A stretch of DNA of 64,000 bases from NCBI GenBank assembly GCA_009760855.2, contig WPIO01000061.1, forward strand, positions 62,001 to 126,000. The letters are read 5' to 3'. Below are positions 24,301 to 31,620 of this stretch, one piece after another. Each line of letters begins with the position of its first letter. Within the stretch, counting starts at the first letter, position 1. The notes under the pieces were generated by a model. The model made no database searches. It was not told the origin of the DNA and was given only the letters and a program-made list of their open reading frames with translations. This DNA is from Cristatella mucedo (taxonomy: Eukaryota > Bryozoa > Phylactolaemata > Cristatellidae). The position numbers and the translations under genes were made by a program.

Positions 24301-25153
24301 TAGTCTTGCCGAATCACGTTCGGCATTGTTAACACTAGCAAGACGCACTGGATTGAATATCTGGCTACGCCATGTATGCTTTAAATAGCCACAAATCATT
24401 GCGAGGAATGCTTCTTTAGCTGGCTACCACGTCTTAATTTTTTAGTTTTGGTTCATACTATCTTTTTTTAATCTATTCTCATTAGCTTACAGGCAGCTCC
24501 AAGTTGGTTGTATTTACAGTCAGCATCGCAAGCTGCCGTCTATGCTGCTTACGACCTCCATGTAATATATGTAATGAAACGTGAAATCCCAGAGTTTTAT
24601 GATGAAACTTAAAATGTTTTTACAAAAAATGCCCCTCTAAAATCGGTAAAAAGTCAAGCAAACACATCCCTGAGCTCGAGGCTGGCAAACGTGAACCCTT
24701 AAAACGCCTGGCTTCTCGTTGCTACTGTATCTTCGTGTTTGATATAGCAATCGTGGAAGAGGCCAATTGTTGTCGTTCACTGCCGTTCACTGGTTGCACC
24801 ATTGCTGAGCCTTGGCAAAATATGGGGCAATTAAGTTCGGCTAAATAGTAATATCGCGGTGACTCGCACGATTTTTAAGAGCTTCAGCTTGGGCGAGTTG
24901 GCTGGGTCGGCCTGCCGCGTCGGATTACTCTTGGTAGAGTCAGGCCGAGCCGGCTGAAGGCAGAAATCACCATGCGCATCACTAGCGTTTCAACGAAGAA
25001 TAAAACAAAAGCTAGTTCACCTAATGAGGTGAAAATATTTCAAAACCGAATTGCAATCCTCCCTACTTTTGCGTTTTTTTCCCTATCTAGGACGGACTCA
25101 CGTTTGCTGTGAGCTGCTTGAAAATGAAACGACAGGGCTTTCAGCAGTTTTGA
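4644..25153 (+). CDS. Gene 1: M6PR-like MRH-domain receptor, 7 exons, 243 aa
   Basis: The gene joins 4644-4822, 6179-6275, 9307-9437, 9651-9732, 14074-14126, 21464-21590 and 25091-25153 (732 nt including TGA). The predicted product is a type I membrane protein. Residues 1-29 look like a signal peptide. An MRH domain follows with six cysteines in the contexts GPC, NPC, SCQ, LC, LQC and SSAC. One membrane helix (LVIYLLVGLVVM) and a short tail complete it. The tail has FP, FW, a Leu and DG spaced much as in the cation-dependent mannose-6-phosphate receptor, whose tail Phe-Trp pair governs endosomal sorting. Every intron phase matches gene 2. Expected role: luminal glycan or cargo binding in Golgi-endosome traffic (inferred). 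The Arg of the canonical mannose-6-phosphate pocket is not evident before the fifth cysteine, so M6P binding is doubtful. An ATG27-like member of the same superfamily is an alternative. Introns carry many retroelements. Exon 5 is the least certain exon. Confidence 0.82.
4938..5030 (+). repeat. (TC)n microsatellite in intron 1 of gene 1
   Basis: This is nearly pure CT dinucleotide with a (TCAC)n interruption at about 4960-4978. It starts about 115 bases after the exon 1 donor. Confidence 0.95.
5485..5630 (+). mobile_element. SINE1 copy, degraded
   Basis: The order of segments matches the better SINE1 copy at 19425: TTAAGGTTCTCGCCTCGAACCAAGGTC, then a degraded B-box region, then CACCTGAATAGAGATTTAGTTCTCTTAGG and a TATAAATAATTTA end. 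It runs straight into an (AT)n tract that may have grown from its tail. Confidence 0.65.
5630..5709 (+). repeat. (AT)n microsatellite
   Basis: About 40 AT units directly follow the SINE1 3' end. Isoleucine/tyrosine frames across it are artefacts. Confidence 0.97.
6179..6275 (+). CDS. Gene 1 exon 2: MRH YDWNPC segment
   Basis: It begins after GACCAG with one base that completes a serine codon (AG+C), then NAYPGVVYYDWNPCKDFSE, and ends SCQSIA before GTAAGG, phase 0. The equivalent gene 2 exon reads GISYDWNPCFDFSEA...SCQTMA. Aromatic-rich YxxNPC is a common early MRH motif. Confidence 0.87.
6291..6368 (+). repeat. (GGC)n / (GGCGGT)n triplet repeat at the start of intron 2
   Basis: About 26 GGC or GGT triplets start 15 bases inside intron 2 of gene 1. 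The transcript strand is G-rich, so G-quadruplex or hairpin formation next to the donor site is possible. Confidence 0.95.
7340..7490 (+). repeat. Dispersed low-copy repeat, copy 2
   Basis: CCGCTGTCGTATAGACTTCTC, GGGGGCGCTCTTCGCC, CCGCTACTGTCGGCTTATCTG and GAGTCGCTAG follow the same order as at 4085-4240. Confidence 0.4.
7625..7990 (+). mobile_element. LINE family A, 5'-truncated and degraded
   Basis: Remnants of the ORF end (AAAACGCACTTATTTATCGC, AGCATTTAGTGAGTC) are followed by the family A 3' region with CATGCTGCCACTAACCATG and GCCTAGAAAGAGATTTAAG...GGGCGCTATACAAATG. Confidence 0.8.
8385..8760 (-). mobile_element. Divergent CR1/L2-group LINE fragment (family C-like), 3' ORF end
   Basis: On the minus strand, broken frames give a CATDKFFKFLRNPVFS then GASNAWSWLLNEITTSSDSAKILKE pattern. 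It matches the FGDRAFS-APKAWNSLP-xLR--xDLTTFKKNLK pattern at the C-terminus of families A and B. It is too diverged and frameshifted to be functional. Confidence 0.6.
9065..9175 (+). repeat. Dispersed low-copy repeat, copy 3
   Basis: AAGGGACGTCGTAGCAGATGTGGGCG, then CTACTGGCC and ACTCGCTCGGCTC, parallel 4142-4200. It is the shortest of the three copies. Confidence 0.35.
9307..9437 (+). CDS. Gene 1 exon 3: MRH core
   Basis: Acceptor ACGTTGCAG, phase 0. It encodes LCAFLPQ, a linker, then PYGNQASANFKLVSGQLAVIYSS and ends AC|GTAAGT, phase 2. Gene 2 exon 3 reads FCVLEN...YDSGNQASAQFKVNGSQLQLCYS from the same kind of GTTGCAG acceptor. The shared GNQASA-F is the MRH G-x-Q strand region. Confidence 0.87.
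9541..9632 (+). repeat. (GCAGCT)n / (GGCATC)n / (GCA)n compound repeat
   Basis: Short runs of GCAGCT, GGCATC and GCA units end about 20 bases before the exon 4 acceptor of gene 1. Confidence 0.85.
9651..9732 (+). CDS. Gene 1 exon 4: MRH strand with fifth cysteine
   Basis: Acceptor TATGCTGCAG. The first base completes a Thr codon, then VATVVLQCNPAAPNS...DEDYQNI, ending ATT|GTGAGT, phase 0. The gene 2 partner is SVVVVLRCASTESS. This is the VV-L-C strand of MRH domains. Confidence 0.86.
10035..10870 (-). mobile_element. LINE family A, long degraded copy
   Basis: Reading the + strand gives the reverse complement of the A tail (GAGAACTGTATCTCTTTTTAG), the UTR with repeated GCATGCACAGTGTCAGC words, and then the ORF end in reverse to about CTTTGACCGTGGAGGTGATG. 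Frames are broken throughout. Confidence 0.75.
10950..11560 (-). mobile_element. LINE family A-like fragment
   Basis: GCACTGGGTGCATACGAACTGAAGGTATGGTCTCC and the following bases match the reverse complement of the FGDRAFS-APKAWN coding segment. Further right, matching becomes weak. It may be a second insertion, or part of the same copy after rearrangement. Confidence 0.55.
11570..12760. other. Unassigned intron 4 sequence
   Basis: AT-rich sequence with no open frame of note and no clear repeat boundary. It may include old LINE remnants that I cannot align by eye. Confidence 0.4.
12765..13135 (+). mobile_element. LINE family A, ORF 3' segment
   Basis: The translation, over two frames, includes VKQRIDFKVLSLTFRSLHSL, SLAPAYLSDLLPHQ, then APKAW and CVT(T)SPDLTTF words. 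It stops short of the family A 3' tail, so this copy is truncated at both ends. Confidence 0.8.
13235..13800 (+). mobile_element. LINE family B remnants
   Basis: LADIRSWMSGNFFKLKDDKIELL (13270-13340) matches LADIRSWMSDNFQKFYEDKTKLL of the longer copy at 17031-17100. Later FKCFIERTTSAAS-like and LLKELRWL-like pieces follow. It is heavily decayed. Confidence 0.65.
14074..14126 (+). CDS. Gene 1 exon 5: last MRH cysteine
   Basis: Acceptor TTTCTGCTGCAG, phase 0. It encodes VFRYSGSSACYVESSTT plus GG, then GT, phase 2. Joining to exon 6 restores a Gly codon. F-x-x-S-x-x-(A)-C is how MRH domains end; CD-MPR has a similar FEMDSSLAC. The donor GTTGAA is weak, so this exon is less certain than the others. 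Confidence 0.62.
14325..14580 (-). mobile_element. SINE2 copy, tRNA-derived
   Basis: On the minus strand it begins TGAGCCGTGATTGCACACTAGGTAAGG (A-box region), has GTGGGTTCGATTCCTGC (B box) and then the hairpin CACCACCGCTTGCGGTGGTG. It ends near AGGCTGTTAAACCAGCTAGG. It is the best preserved of the five SINE2 copies in the window. Confidence 0.8.
15065..15413 (+). pseudogene. LINE B apurinic-type endonuclease fragment
   Basis: KLDAFLLTETW carries the catalytic Glu of the exonuclease-endonuclease-phosphatase fold found in CR1/L2 elements. GKVGGGVGIVVRESF follows, then a frameshift near 15240 and a frame with LTVMVYRPPSG. Upstream, CGCCTACTAAATGTCCGC looks like the decayed LLNVRS motif that normally opens this domain. 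Confidence 0.75.
16005..16456 (+). pseudogene. LINE B linker and start of reverse transcriptase, frameshifted
   Basis: One frame gives QANAQGPTAQIFRAQPKRFQ, the next gives PPPNAMAVPQLVTFLRRYSEVS and SSSPEDPIPSSLWSSL...KSFKSAIVRPIL. The P-SFK-A-V-PI-KK motif is reverse transcriptase motif 1 territory. It is matched in reverse by the copy at 43819-44160. Confidence 0.7.
16692..17905 (+). pseudogene. LINE B reverse transcriptase and C-terminal region
   Basis: SPAFDSIDHDVLLERL, LAWFKSYLSDRVQSV and CGAPQGSVLGPLLFSIY are typical reverse transcriptase blocks. A stop and shift near 16945 separates them from the catalytic block, which reads FCADDTQLY instead of the usual F/Y-Y-ADD. The 309-codon frame from 16976 continues through SWMSDN, LLLIGHPKR and the LWNSPPQFL end. 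The minus copy at 43151-43336 keeps FYADDTQLY. Confidence 0.85.
18298..18345 (+). mobile_element. LINE family B, 3' end scrap
   Basis: CCCTATGGCTTTGCGGAGTTACAGACGGAGATA matches the 3' end of family B (TATGACTTTGTGGCGTTAAAGACGGAGATAAAT at 59056). Confidence 0.6.
18350..19220. other. Unassigned intron 5 sequence
   Basis: Apart from a short (ATCAAC)n run, no gene or known repeat is recognised. A C9 run lies near 18410. Open frames here lack splice partners. Confidence 0.4.
19007..19030 (+). repeat. (ATCAAC)n short tandem repeat
   Basis: About four ATCAAC units. Confidence 0.85.
19230..19760 (-). mobile_element. LINE family A copy split by SINE1
   Basis: The left part (CTTGAAGTCATTGCGTTGCC ... 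GTGACTGTAGCAACGTTCACC) and right part (GGCTAATTTGGAGATGGAGCTGATGCGGTCATC) match adjacent segments of the reverse-oriented copy at 28960-29290. SINE1 lies between them, so the SINE landed in an existing LINE A. Confidence 0.65.
19425..19570 (+). mobile_element. SINE1 copy, tRNA-derived
   Basis: TGGTCTAGCGGTTAAGGTGC is a good A box and GTGGGCTCGAGCCCC a good B box of a tRNA-like RNA polymerase III promoter. The 3' part GCGCCTGAATAGAGATTAAG...GGGGCGCTATATAAATGAATTA closely follows the 3' end of LINE A. It is the best SINE1 copy in the window. Confidence 0.85.
20340..20665 (-). pseudogene. R2/RTE-type reverse transcriptase polyprotein, C-terminal fragment
   Basis: On the minus strand MVIVDVTVPFDGREDAL is followed, after a break, by PFVVGALGSWCHNNEACLADRG and RRALRRPCISDAI. 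VVDVTVPFE and P-VVG-LG-W are recurrent words near the C-terminus of non-LTR polyproteins of the restriction-endonuclease kind (R2, Dong and relatives). This is from memory of family patterns and should be searched. It differs clearly from families A and B. Confidence 0.6.
20677..20777 (+). repeat. (CA)n - (TATG)n - (TA)n compound microsatellite
   Basis: A CA-rich run with a few substitutions passes into TATG units and then about 10 TA units. Confidence 0.95.
20780..21463. other. Intron 5 sequence before the transmembrane exon
   Basis: No gene or repeat is recognised. The end holds the acceptor of gene 1 exon 6 (TTTGGCTTTCAG). Confidence 0.4.
21464..21590 (+). CDS. Gene 1 exon 6: membrane helix and sorting tail
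   Basis: 127 nt. The first base completes Gly, then LAAGLVIYLLVGLVVMKF (helix), KK (stop-transfer), and FPVPNVVFWTELPGYTK, ending AAG|GTGAGC, phase 0. The CD-MPR tail has FPHLAFWQDL at the same place. Gene 2 exon 6 is also 127 nt, with FAACLILYFAVGAVL and EQFWRQLPLLAK. Confidence 0.9.
21745..21865 (-). mobile_element. LINE family B, 3' end
   Basis: TGTAATGCATCTCCGTTTGTAACTC, GTGGGTGTTACGCAGGAGAG and CACTCACAGCCTAAGCGGC are the reverse complement of the B 3' end. It begins about 155 bases after exon 6. Confidence 0.8.
22300..23345 (-). mobile_element. Divergent LINE with reverse transcriptase trace
   Basis: At 23165-23240 the minus strand reads YSAFDTTDYQILLGLVK, a decayed form of the reverse transcriptase motif LSAAFDTVDHxILL. 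Left of it, segments such as GTCATTGCATGTGGCAACTGAAGCC resemble the ORF end in reverse. It seems distinct from A and B. Boundaries are rough. Confidence 0.45.
23370..23800 (-). mobile_element. LINE family B, 3' part
   Basis: In reverse it gives YGTSFSAVLSCYFYATHYLNCSPDSAMLPTFSLLREIKSVGYRM, split by shifts, then the B 3' end with TACGCAGGAGAGTTTTGTATAGCGC in reverse complement. Confidence 0.85.
23805..23890 (+). mobile_element. LINE A/SINE1-type 3' tail
   Basis: GTGCCTAGAAATAGCATAAGTTC then GGCACTATATAAATGTATA is the shared hairpin tail. It is too short to say which element it came from. Confidence 0.55.
23900..25090. other. Intron 6 sequence before the last exon of gene 1
   Basis: No gene seen. 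At 24899-24960 an imperfect inverted repeat (GGCTGGGTCGGCCTG ... CAGGCCGAGCCGGCTG) could fold into a GC-rich stem. The end holds the strong acceptor TTTTTTTCCCTATCTAG. Confidence 0.45.
25091..25153 (+). CDS. Gene 1 exon 7: C-terminal tail
   Basis: Acceptor CCCTATCTAG, phase 0. It encodes DGLTFAVSCLKMKRQGFQQF then TGA. DG-x-x-F directly follows the FW---L segment as in CD-MPR (VADGCDFVC). Gene 2 ends EGVASCLQALRIRRPGYQGV, also 20 residues. Neither ends in the acidic dileucine signal that closes the vertebrate CD-MPR tail. Confidence 0.8.
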   Translation, partial: DGLTFAVSCLKMKRQGFQQF

Positions 25154-26480
25154 GAGACTTGGCAACATTTGCCTCTAAATGTGGACTTGGACTTGCTACT
25201 TGATGAGCTTCCCAAAGGCGAATCGCTAATCGGCTGAAGAATAAGCTAAACTTTCTTCAAGTTCAATTTTGAAAGACTAAATCGTTGAGCAGACCCAGAA
25301 GACATCAAAATGGCATCGTGCTTTTGAACTCGGCCAGGCATTTCCGGAGCAGAATTGCAGGACATGACCGAAAGCACAAAACCAGACCGACTCTTGAAGC
25401 TGACTTCTACAAGCACAGATCCAAGTAGACTTTCTTATTTTCAAGAACGATACATTTTAACGTTGCAATCGATCTCTGTGACGATTGTTAAATGGCGAAA
25501 TAATTAATTCCTAAATGTGTTTTAGAGTTTTTTTCTTAAAGCAAATCGTGAAGGGTATTAAAATTATTTGTCAAGTTTTAATGTTTTAGATGGATTCCAG
25601 TGTTTAAAGATGTTACATGTGCGAGCGAGCTGCCTGAAGGTACTCTCTAGATAGTTTTTATGCAAACGTGCACGGTGCCCGTTCACCAAATGGACAATGT
25701 CTAAACAGTGCCCCAATAGAATTAAATATCCACCCAACTCAACGAAGGCCGTGATCTCCACCTGTCAGGGCACTTGACGCACTTGCCGCGAAGTTTCTCC
25801 TGGCCACTCCACAGCCTCTGGATCTGACTCCATAGCCTCTGGACTTGACTCTACAGCCTCTGGACTTGACTCCACAGACTCTGGAGTTGACTCCACAGCC
25901 TCTAGACGGTCTTCAACCGTAGATCGCAGCGGCAGCTGTTCATACCAAACGAGCTTCTATATGACCAGCTGGGCTAATCACTGCTGTAAATTTTGCTTCA
26001 CCATAGTTATGCAGCACTCGGGCAGAGCTTCTTTTTCAATCAGACACTGGTCACGTGGGAATTGAAAGTCACTCAAGTGGGAATTGAAGGACTTTCCAGC
26101 TGTAGCACGCTCTTAAATCTTCCACTGAAATAGGGCATGTTCATAAAATATGGCAGTGCCATGTCAACAATGTCCTGGAGAGGCGGTAATTGCTCAGGAA
26201 AGAATTTGTAAATAATGGCATTATTGGTTTTCCGAGTCCTATGATGAATACGTAATGACTCGCCTGACAAAAGCGTATTAAAAAGTATGTAAGGACGTAA
26301 ATCAGATTAAAGGACCATTCGAGATAGTTTTTTTGTATCTTTTTCCGAAATGGCCTATCGCCGCCAGACAACCACATCAGCTTTATAGTCAAGTCTGCCT
26401 ATTCTTAGCTAAGTAAAATTGCAAACACTTGGGCATAATACAATATAAAAAGAATATTAACCGACAGCCTCATTTATATA
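25154..26480. other. Intergenic, gene 1 downstream side
   Basis: It includes the 3' untranslated region of gene 1. A clear AATAAA is not obvious close to the stop. A minisatellite lies at 25805-25910. Nothing else is recognised. Confidence 0.4.
25805..25910 (+). repeat. Minisatellite, 24-bp unit, about 4-5 copies
   Basis: The unit CTCTGGACTTGACTCCACAGC and variants recur at 24-base steps, with substitutions at a few positions. Confidence 0.9.
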
Positions 26481-26484
26481 GCTG

Positions 26485-26625
26485 AAGAAGAGCATTTTTG
26501 GCTATCACCACCGCTTGCAGTTGGCCGTAAAGAATCGCCCAACTACAAGACTTAAACCCACAAGCTCAGTCGTGAGCGAGCATCTTACCTCATAGGCTCT
26601 GGCTAGGGGTGATGTTCCTTCCCTT
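26485..26625 (-). mobile_element. SINE2 copy
   Basis: AGAAGAGCATTTTTGGCTATCACCACCGCTTGCAG starts the reverse copy. The B box is diverged (AGACTTAAACCCACAAGCTC). The right arm of the hairpin is damaged. Confidence 0.65.
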
Positions 26626-26924
26626 TGAAAACGGCAATTGTCAAGCGATAATAAAGAAAACGAGACAAGTTTTGCGAATTTGAGTAACATTTGCCCAGGC
26701 TGTCTTCCAAGACTCTTGGATGAACGATGGCCCCCATCGGCCCTTGAGGACAGGACAGCTGAGTCATCGAATCTCCCTAGCAAGTATTAACTCGAAGGGC
26801 TCGCTTCTCCGAGTTTGCAATGACCTTGTGAACAATGACGATTAGGGCAGGGCACGCTGCTGAAATCACGTTAGATCGAGCAGCAGCATTTGACAGTAAT
26901 AACCACCAGATCCTTGTAGAGTGA

Positions 26925-27255
26925 ATTAACTCCCGACTTGCGTTACGACATCCATTGACTTGACCAAATTTAAAAAAAAGTAAAAACGCACCTATTCATC
27001 ACAGAATTTAGTAGGTCACTGTGATTCAACCTTTATGTGCTTATTCGCAATGACACTGTGCATGCTGCCACTGACCATACTTGCAGGCTGACCCTGTTCA
27101 TGCCACCCCTAACCATGTTATTCTTGTTGTTTATTGAGCGGGCTACTTTTTACCTTTCGATCGTGCTTCCTTTGCAGCAAATTTAAAGCACCTAGAAAGA
27201 GTTTGAGTTCTCTGAAGGCGCTTTAGCAAGTGTACTATTATTGTTACTCTTCAAA
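26925..27255 (+). mobile_element. LINE family A, 3' part
   Basis: AACTCCCGACTTGCGTTACGACATCC and DLTKF-K-like coding remnants lead into CATGCTGCCACTGACCATAC, TTTGCAGCAAATTTAAAGCACC, the hairpin and (ATT)n. Confidence 0.85.
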
Positions 27256-27259
27256 AAAC

Positions 27260-28440
27260 GGTCTCAACCGACCGACATAATATTATGATTTATATTTAGA
27301 ACATAATTTGCTCGGCTCCTCGTGTGGACCGAATTGAAAACATTATACGATGCTAAAGCTGATCAGTGGTAAAATTGAAATCATGCAGCCAGCTGTAACA
27401 TTAGAGTTCGCTTGTTCAACTAAGCATTAGACAAACATTACATGAATTTGAACCCATGCTGGTGACAGCAATAGCTATTTACAATCAAAACTTTCACGTT
27501 ACAAATCGGGTCGCTGAAGAGGAGGTTTACTTTTCATTGGCTTTTATAGCTGCAAACCTAAAATCATGTCAAGTTGAATTGAAGTGTAGTTACTGTTGTG
27601 GGAATTTTTTACAGAGTTTGTTTCGTTGCTCGAAGACAGGAAATTCGAGTGATCTCAGACGCATGTGCAGCATGCATGCAAGCTACTAGTTAAGCTCATG
27701 GGAGGCTCCCAGTACATTTCCCAACATCGAAATGACTACGCTTGAGATATACAGCAGACCTTTTAAGAGGTTTGATGCCCAGCTTCCAAGTTGCTCATCT
27801 TTCATGCATTTCGTGACCAGCGTACGCCGACAATTATATGACCTTTAATAACAAAAGAGTCACTACAGAGGCTTTAAGCTTACTGCAATTTTCTCTGCAA
27901 AGGACTATGACTATTCGCTTTGTTTCTGAGGACTGGTCGAGCGATACAGCTGCGAAGAATAATCACGAAGCTGGTGCGTTTTTACAGAAAGCACCCCAAT
28001 CTATCGTCAAGTGTTTGAAGTGGGGCAATGAAAAATTTACGTACAAGCGATAGAGCATAGTTCTGCAGGACCGAGGCTGTTTCGTTTGTAACTGCAGTGT
28101 GTTCAAATCGTAACTCAGTGTGTCCAAATCGTCATACCAAATCCACTGTTAGTAATAGCAACAAATCTTAGCGTGCTTCAAAGGGTCGTTTAAGACCTGG
28201 GCTGCATGGTGGTGCTGCACGATGCTAGCTCACTGCACTCGACTTGGACGCGAAGTATTTAGTGTATTTTCAAGTTGCTTCAATCGTTTTTTTCCCGGTT
28301 TATTGCTAGTGGCGAGGGGATAACTTCAATAAGGATTGGTAAAGGCCACCTGCCAATGCTGCCTCGGCACACAACTTCAAGACAACTATTGCTCAGCATC
28401 ACAATAATTACAGCAGAACTCTATGTGGCACGCAGGCCAG
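27260..28440. other. Unassigned intergenic sequence
   Basis: Frames of 60-80 codons at 27456-27689 and 27838-28053 have no recognisable motif, and I do not call them genes. Confidence 0.35.
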
Positions 28441-28444
28441 CATT

Positions 28445-29290
28445 TGAAGTATATAAAAATATTAATAATGACAATGCACGTGATAAAGCACTCTCAAAGA
28501 ATTCAATCTCTCTCTAGACGCTTTACATTTCCTGCAAAGGGAAATGCAATTGAATGGTGAGTAGAATCATGCTTGATAAACAAACAAAATGAATAACATG
28601 GTTAGGTGTGACATGCACAGGGTCAGCATGCAAATGTGGTTAGTGGCAGCATGCACAGTGTCAGCACGCATAAGCACATCAAGGACGAATCACAGGGACC
28701 CACTAAATGCTAGCCTAAATAGGTGTGTTTTTAAGTTCTTTTTAAATGTGGTCAGGTCAGGAGGTGTTCTGACGCAGTTCGGGAGGGAGTTCCAGGCTTT
28801 GGGAGCATTCGCACTAAATGCACGGTCTCCAAAAGATTTGAGGTTTGTACGAGGCATTGGTAAACTGTTGGATCTCGAAAAGCGGGTGGTATGATGCTTG
28901 GCCTGGTGGGGGAGTAGATCTGAGAGATATGCCGGAGCCAAAGAATGAAGTGACCTAAAGTGAGCGACAAAACCTTGAAGTCAATCCGTCGCTTGACTGG
29001 TAGCCAGTGAAGGTCGGCGAGAAGTGATGTAAAGTGGCAACTGCAACGCTCACGACAGACAAACCTAGCTGCGGAGTTTTGCACCAGCTGCAATCGCCTG
29101 ATCGCACATGCTGGTAGGCCAGTAAGCAGTGAGTTGGAGAAGTCGAGACGGGATGTCACGAATGCATGGATCAACTTAGACGTGGTATCCTTATCTAAAC
29201 AAGCCCGAATTTTAGCAATGTTATGAAGCTGAAAATAGGCAGATTTGACTGTGGAGCTGATATGGTCGTCTAACGAGAGGTCGCTTTGGA
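28445..29290 (-). mobile_element. LINE family A, long copy with intact ORF stretches
   Basis: In reverse it encodes FVTSRLDFSNSLLTGLPACA, IRRLQLVQNSAARFVCRERC, LADLHWLPVKRRIDFKVLSL, then, after a shift, LAPAYLSDLLPHQAKHHTTR, FGDRAFSANAPKAWNSLPNC and DLTTFKKNLKTHLFRLAFSG. The (ATT) tail lies at its left end. It is 5'-truncated before the YADD block. Confidence 0.9.
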
Positions 29291-29299
29291 ATATGACAT

Positions 29300-29930
29300 A
29301 TCATGAACAAACCAAATTCTCCAGCTGTTGCCAGAAATATTAAAATGGCAAATAACCCTTTTAAGTATAGTTATGTGATTATCCAATTCTCTGCTGTGAC
29401 ATTGGTCGTAACACGCTACGGTAGTGCTGAGGCTGTCGGAAAAGTCCAAAATTTAGCTAAGATTCCTACCCTGTGCATGATAAATTATCGCCATCATCGA
29501 AAACCTTCAACCAGCTAAGATAAACAAAGATCCAACAACTATTTAGCCGGATGCTTTTGAGACAGGTTTGAAATAAAAAAGATGCCGGCAGCAACAACCA
29601 CTGGGGAAACAGTTTTGACGATCTCGTACTGTTAAAAAGGAGACACGTTCTGCATCGATGACAGTCAAATCATCCGTCGACTGAAGTCAAGTTTCAGTAG
29701 CAGCAGAGGCACGAGCAGCGATGTCAACTGACGCCAAGCTTCTCGTAACTATCCGTTTTCGCTCTGTTAAGCCCGGGCATGCCGGAGGCATAAGTTATAG
29801 GAGATTGCCGGAGTAACCGTCGTGCTCATCATTACCAGGTTAAAGAAATCAACAGAAGTTCTTACAGTACAACGTGGGGTTATTACGACGAATAACCGCT
29901 GCTCTAATGGGGAAAAATTGTCATAACAAT
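29300..29930. other. Unassigned intergenic sequence
   Basis: No gene or repeat recognised. Confidence 0.35.
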
Positions 29931-29934
29931 GATA

Positions 29935-30150
29935 CTTACAATAATGCATTTGTATAGTACCCTCAGAGAGCTGAATCTCTTTCTGGGGACACTTTACAGA
30001 TGCTGTACAGAAGCAGCACCAAATGATTGTTAGCAACATTCACAAACAGGTGGCACAGTGTAAGCACGCATATGCACGCTAAGAACGAATCGCAAAGACC
30101 CACCAATAGCTGTAATGAACAGGTTCGCTTCAAGCTTCTTACGAAGAAGT
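29935..30150 (-). mobile_element. LINE family A-like 3' end, degraded
   Basis: ATAGTACCCTCAGAGAGCTGAATCTCTTTCTGGGGACACTTTACA is the reversed hairpin tail. GTGGCACAGTGTAAGCACGCATATGCACGCTAAGAACGAATC matches the A untranslated region. Confidence 0.7.
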
Positions 30151-31620
30151 CAGGTAAGGGTCGTCGCCGCTCTCGATGTCGCCAGAGACCGCTCTTTAGT
30201 TCGGGGAGGCGAAAGGTTGTAGGTGGTATCGGCCGAACGCGAGTGATGGGGTCCTCAGCTAAGGGGCGACGACGAACTTCCTCTAGAATATCCAAGACAC
30301 TAAAATCGACCGGCTAATCTTAGCCGTTTCCACTGGCTCTTAAGCTTATGCAGCTAAACGCTAACTTCAATCGGCCTGCGACAGGGAAATGCTCCATTGT
30401 TTCGTCGCACCGCGAGAAACCAGCCGTTTCACGAGAAGCCCTTCGGATTAGCTCTCCGTCACAACGCCGTACCCGCAGTCACAATACGCGACCGCGCAGG
30501 AATCACTCTGGTGGCTTGGCTTCGATACGAACGTGCTGCAGTCGTTCGCTGACTCGTTCGCCGGACGCGACGACGGCGTTAATAGCTACGAAGCGTCGTC
30601 GTAGGAGCGATCGCGCCACCAGTTTGCCTTACCGTCCGTGGACTTAAATTCGTTCACATTGGCTAACACTATTTTAGGAATTACGTTAAAACCAACGACC
30701 CAACCGCGTTGAGCAGGGGCGTTTGCCTTTGAACTAGACTGCCTGACGGCGCTAGACACACAGCGACGGGTGAGTGCGCATTCGTAGACCTGTAGCCTTG
30801 AGTAGGTCAGCTGGGCTGCAATTCAAGCGAGCAGGTCAACTGGGCTGCGGCGCTCGCGTGCGCAGAGAGCGTCGCAGCTTCGTCCGGTGGTACGATTCAC
30901 GCGAGCGGTCGACGGCTAGAGGGACGCGCGCGTCTCGCCGCTTGACTCCAGCGTCAGCCGAGTAATTGACCCGCCGACTCACTCGCCACCGAGACTGCAG
31001 CGCAGCGTCATCCGTGCCGAACGGAGATCGAAGCCGGGTTGGATGTCGGCCGCGAGGCGGCTCAAATGCGCCAGTCGCCCGAAAATGCCTACGTCCACGC
31101 CGCACGTGTATCTGCGCGCAGTTATTGACTCGTTCGGCCCATCGTAATGACGCGCTCGCCGAGCGAACTCAAGCAGTGAAGCCCCGCTGACCTCGTTATG
31201 GAGATGGCGGAACATGGACAGCCAGGGTCAACGAGAGGTCAACGAGAGCAGTCTTCAAAAGCCCGCAAGGCGTCGCCCAGCGGTCACCCAAGGCAGTCGT
31301 GCCGTCGCCGGAGGATGCGCTGAAGCTCAGTAGTTCTCGCTCTCCTTTGCTCGTTTCTTGGGTGTGCCGTCGCGATCGCATGGCTCAAATAACAAAACTA
31401 CTACTACTAATATCAGCAATACTGTCTCGGCATTCACCTCGTCCTCCGCACTTGGTCCGTGTCGCCACAAAGGCGCCTACGGTAAGGCAAAGCGGCAACA
31501 ACTTTACCAAGTATATGACATTCTGCAACGCCGCGTAGCCTTCTCAGATCGCACGACCCGGGCCGCGAATTCTCCGCTTCCATCAAAATGGGTGAACGTG
31601 TAGCTAAACTCTACCGCCAT
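30150..31620. other. GC-rich, CpG-rich block of unknown nature
   Basis: The base composition jumps to high GC with many CG dinucleotides, unlike the AT-richer flanks. Arg/Ser-rich frames on both strands look like composition artefacts. A 24-26-base word (AGGTCAACTGGGCTGC) is repeated at about 30806 and 30832. It could be a CpG island, a promoter, or an unrecognised mobile element. One frame (31334-31600) contains QQLYQVYDILQRR but nothing supports a gene. Confidence 0.4.

Noticed and set aside
30027-31215. Several Arg-rich frames on both strands in the GC-rich block
   Set aside because: Composition artefacts: overlapping frames of similar length on both strands, no motif, no codon pattern.
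31334-31603. Frame with GAYGKAKRQQLYQVYDILQRR, considered as a receptor tail or E2F-like helix
   Set aside because: The DG-type tail exon of gene 1 was found at 25091, and the E2F resemblance is limited to a few residues.
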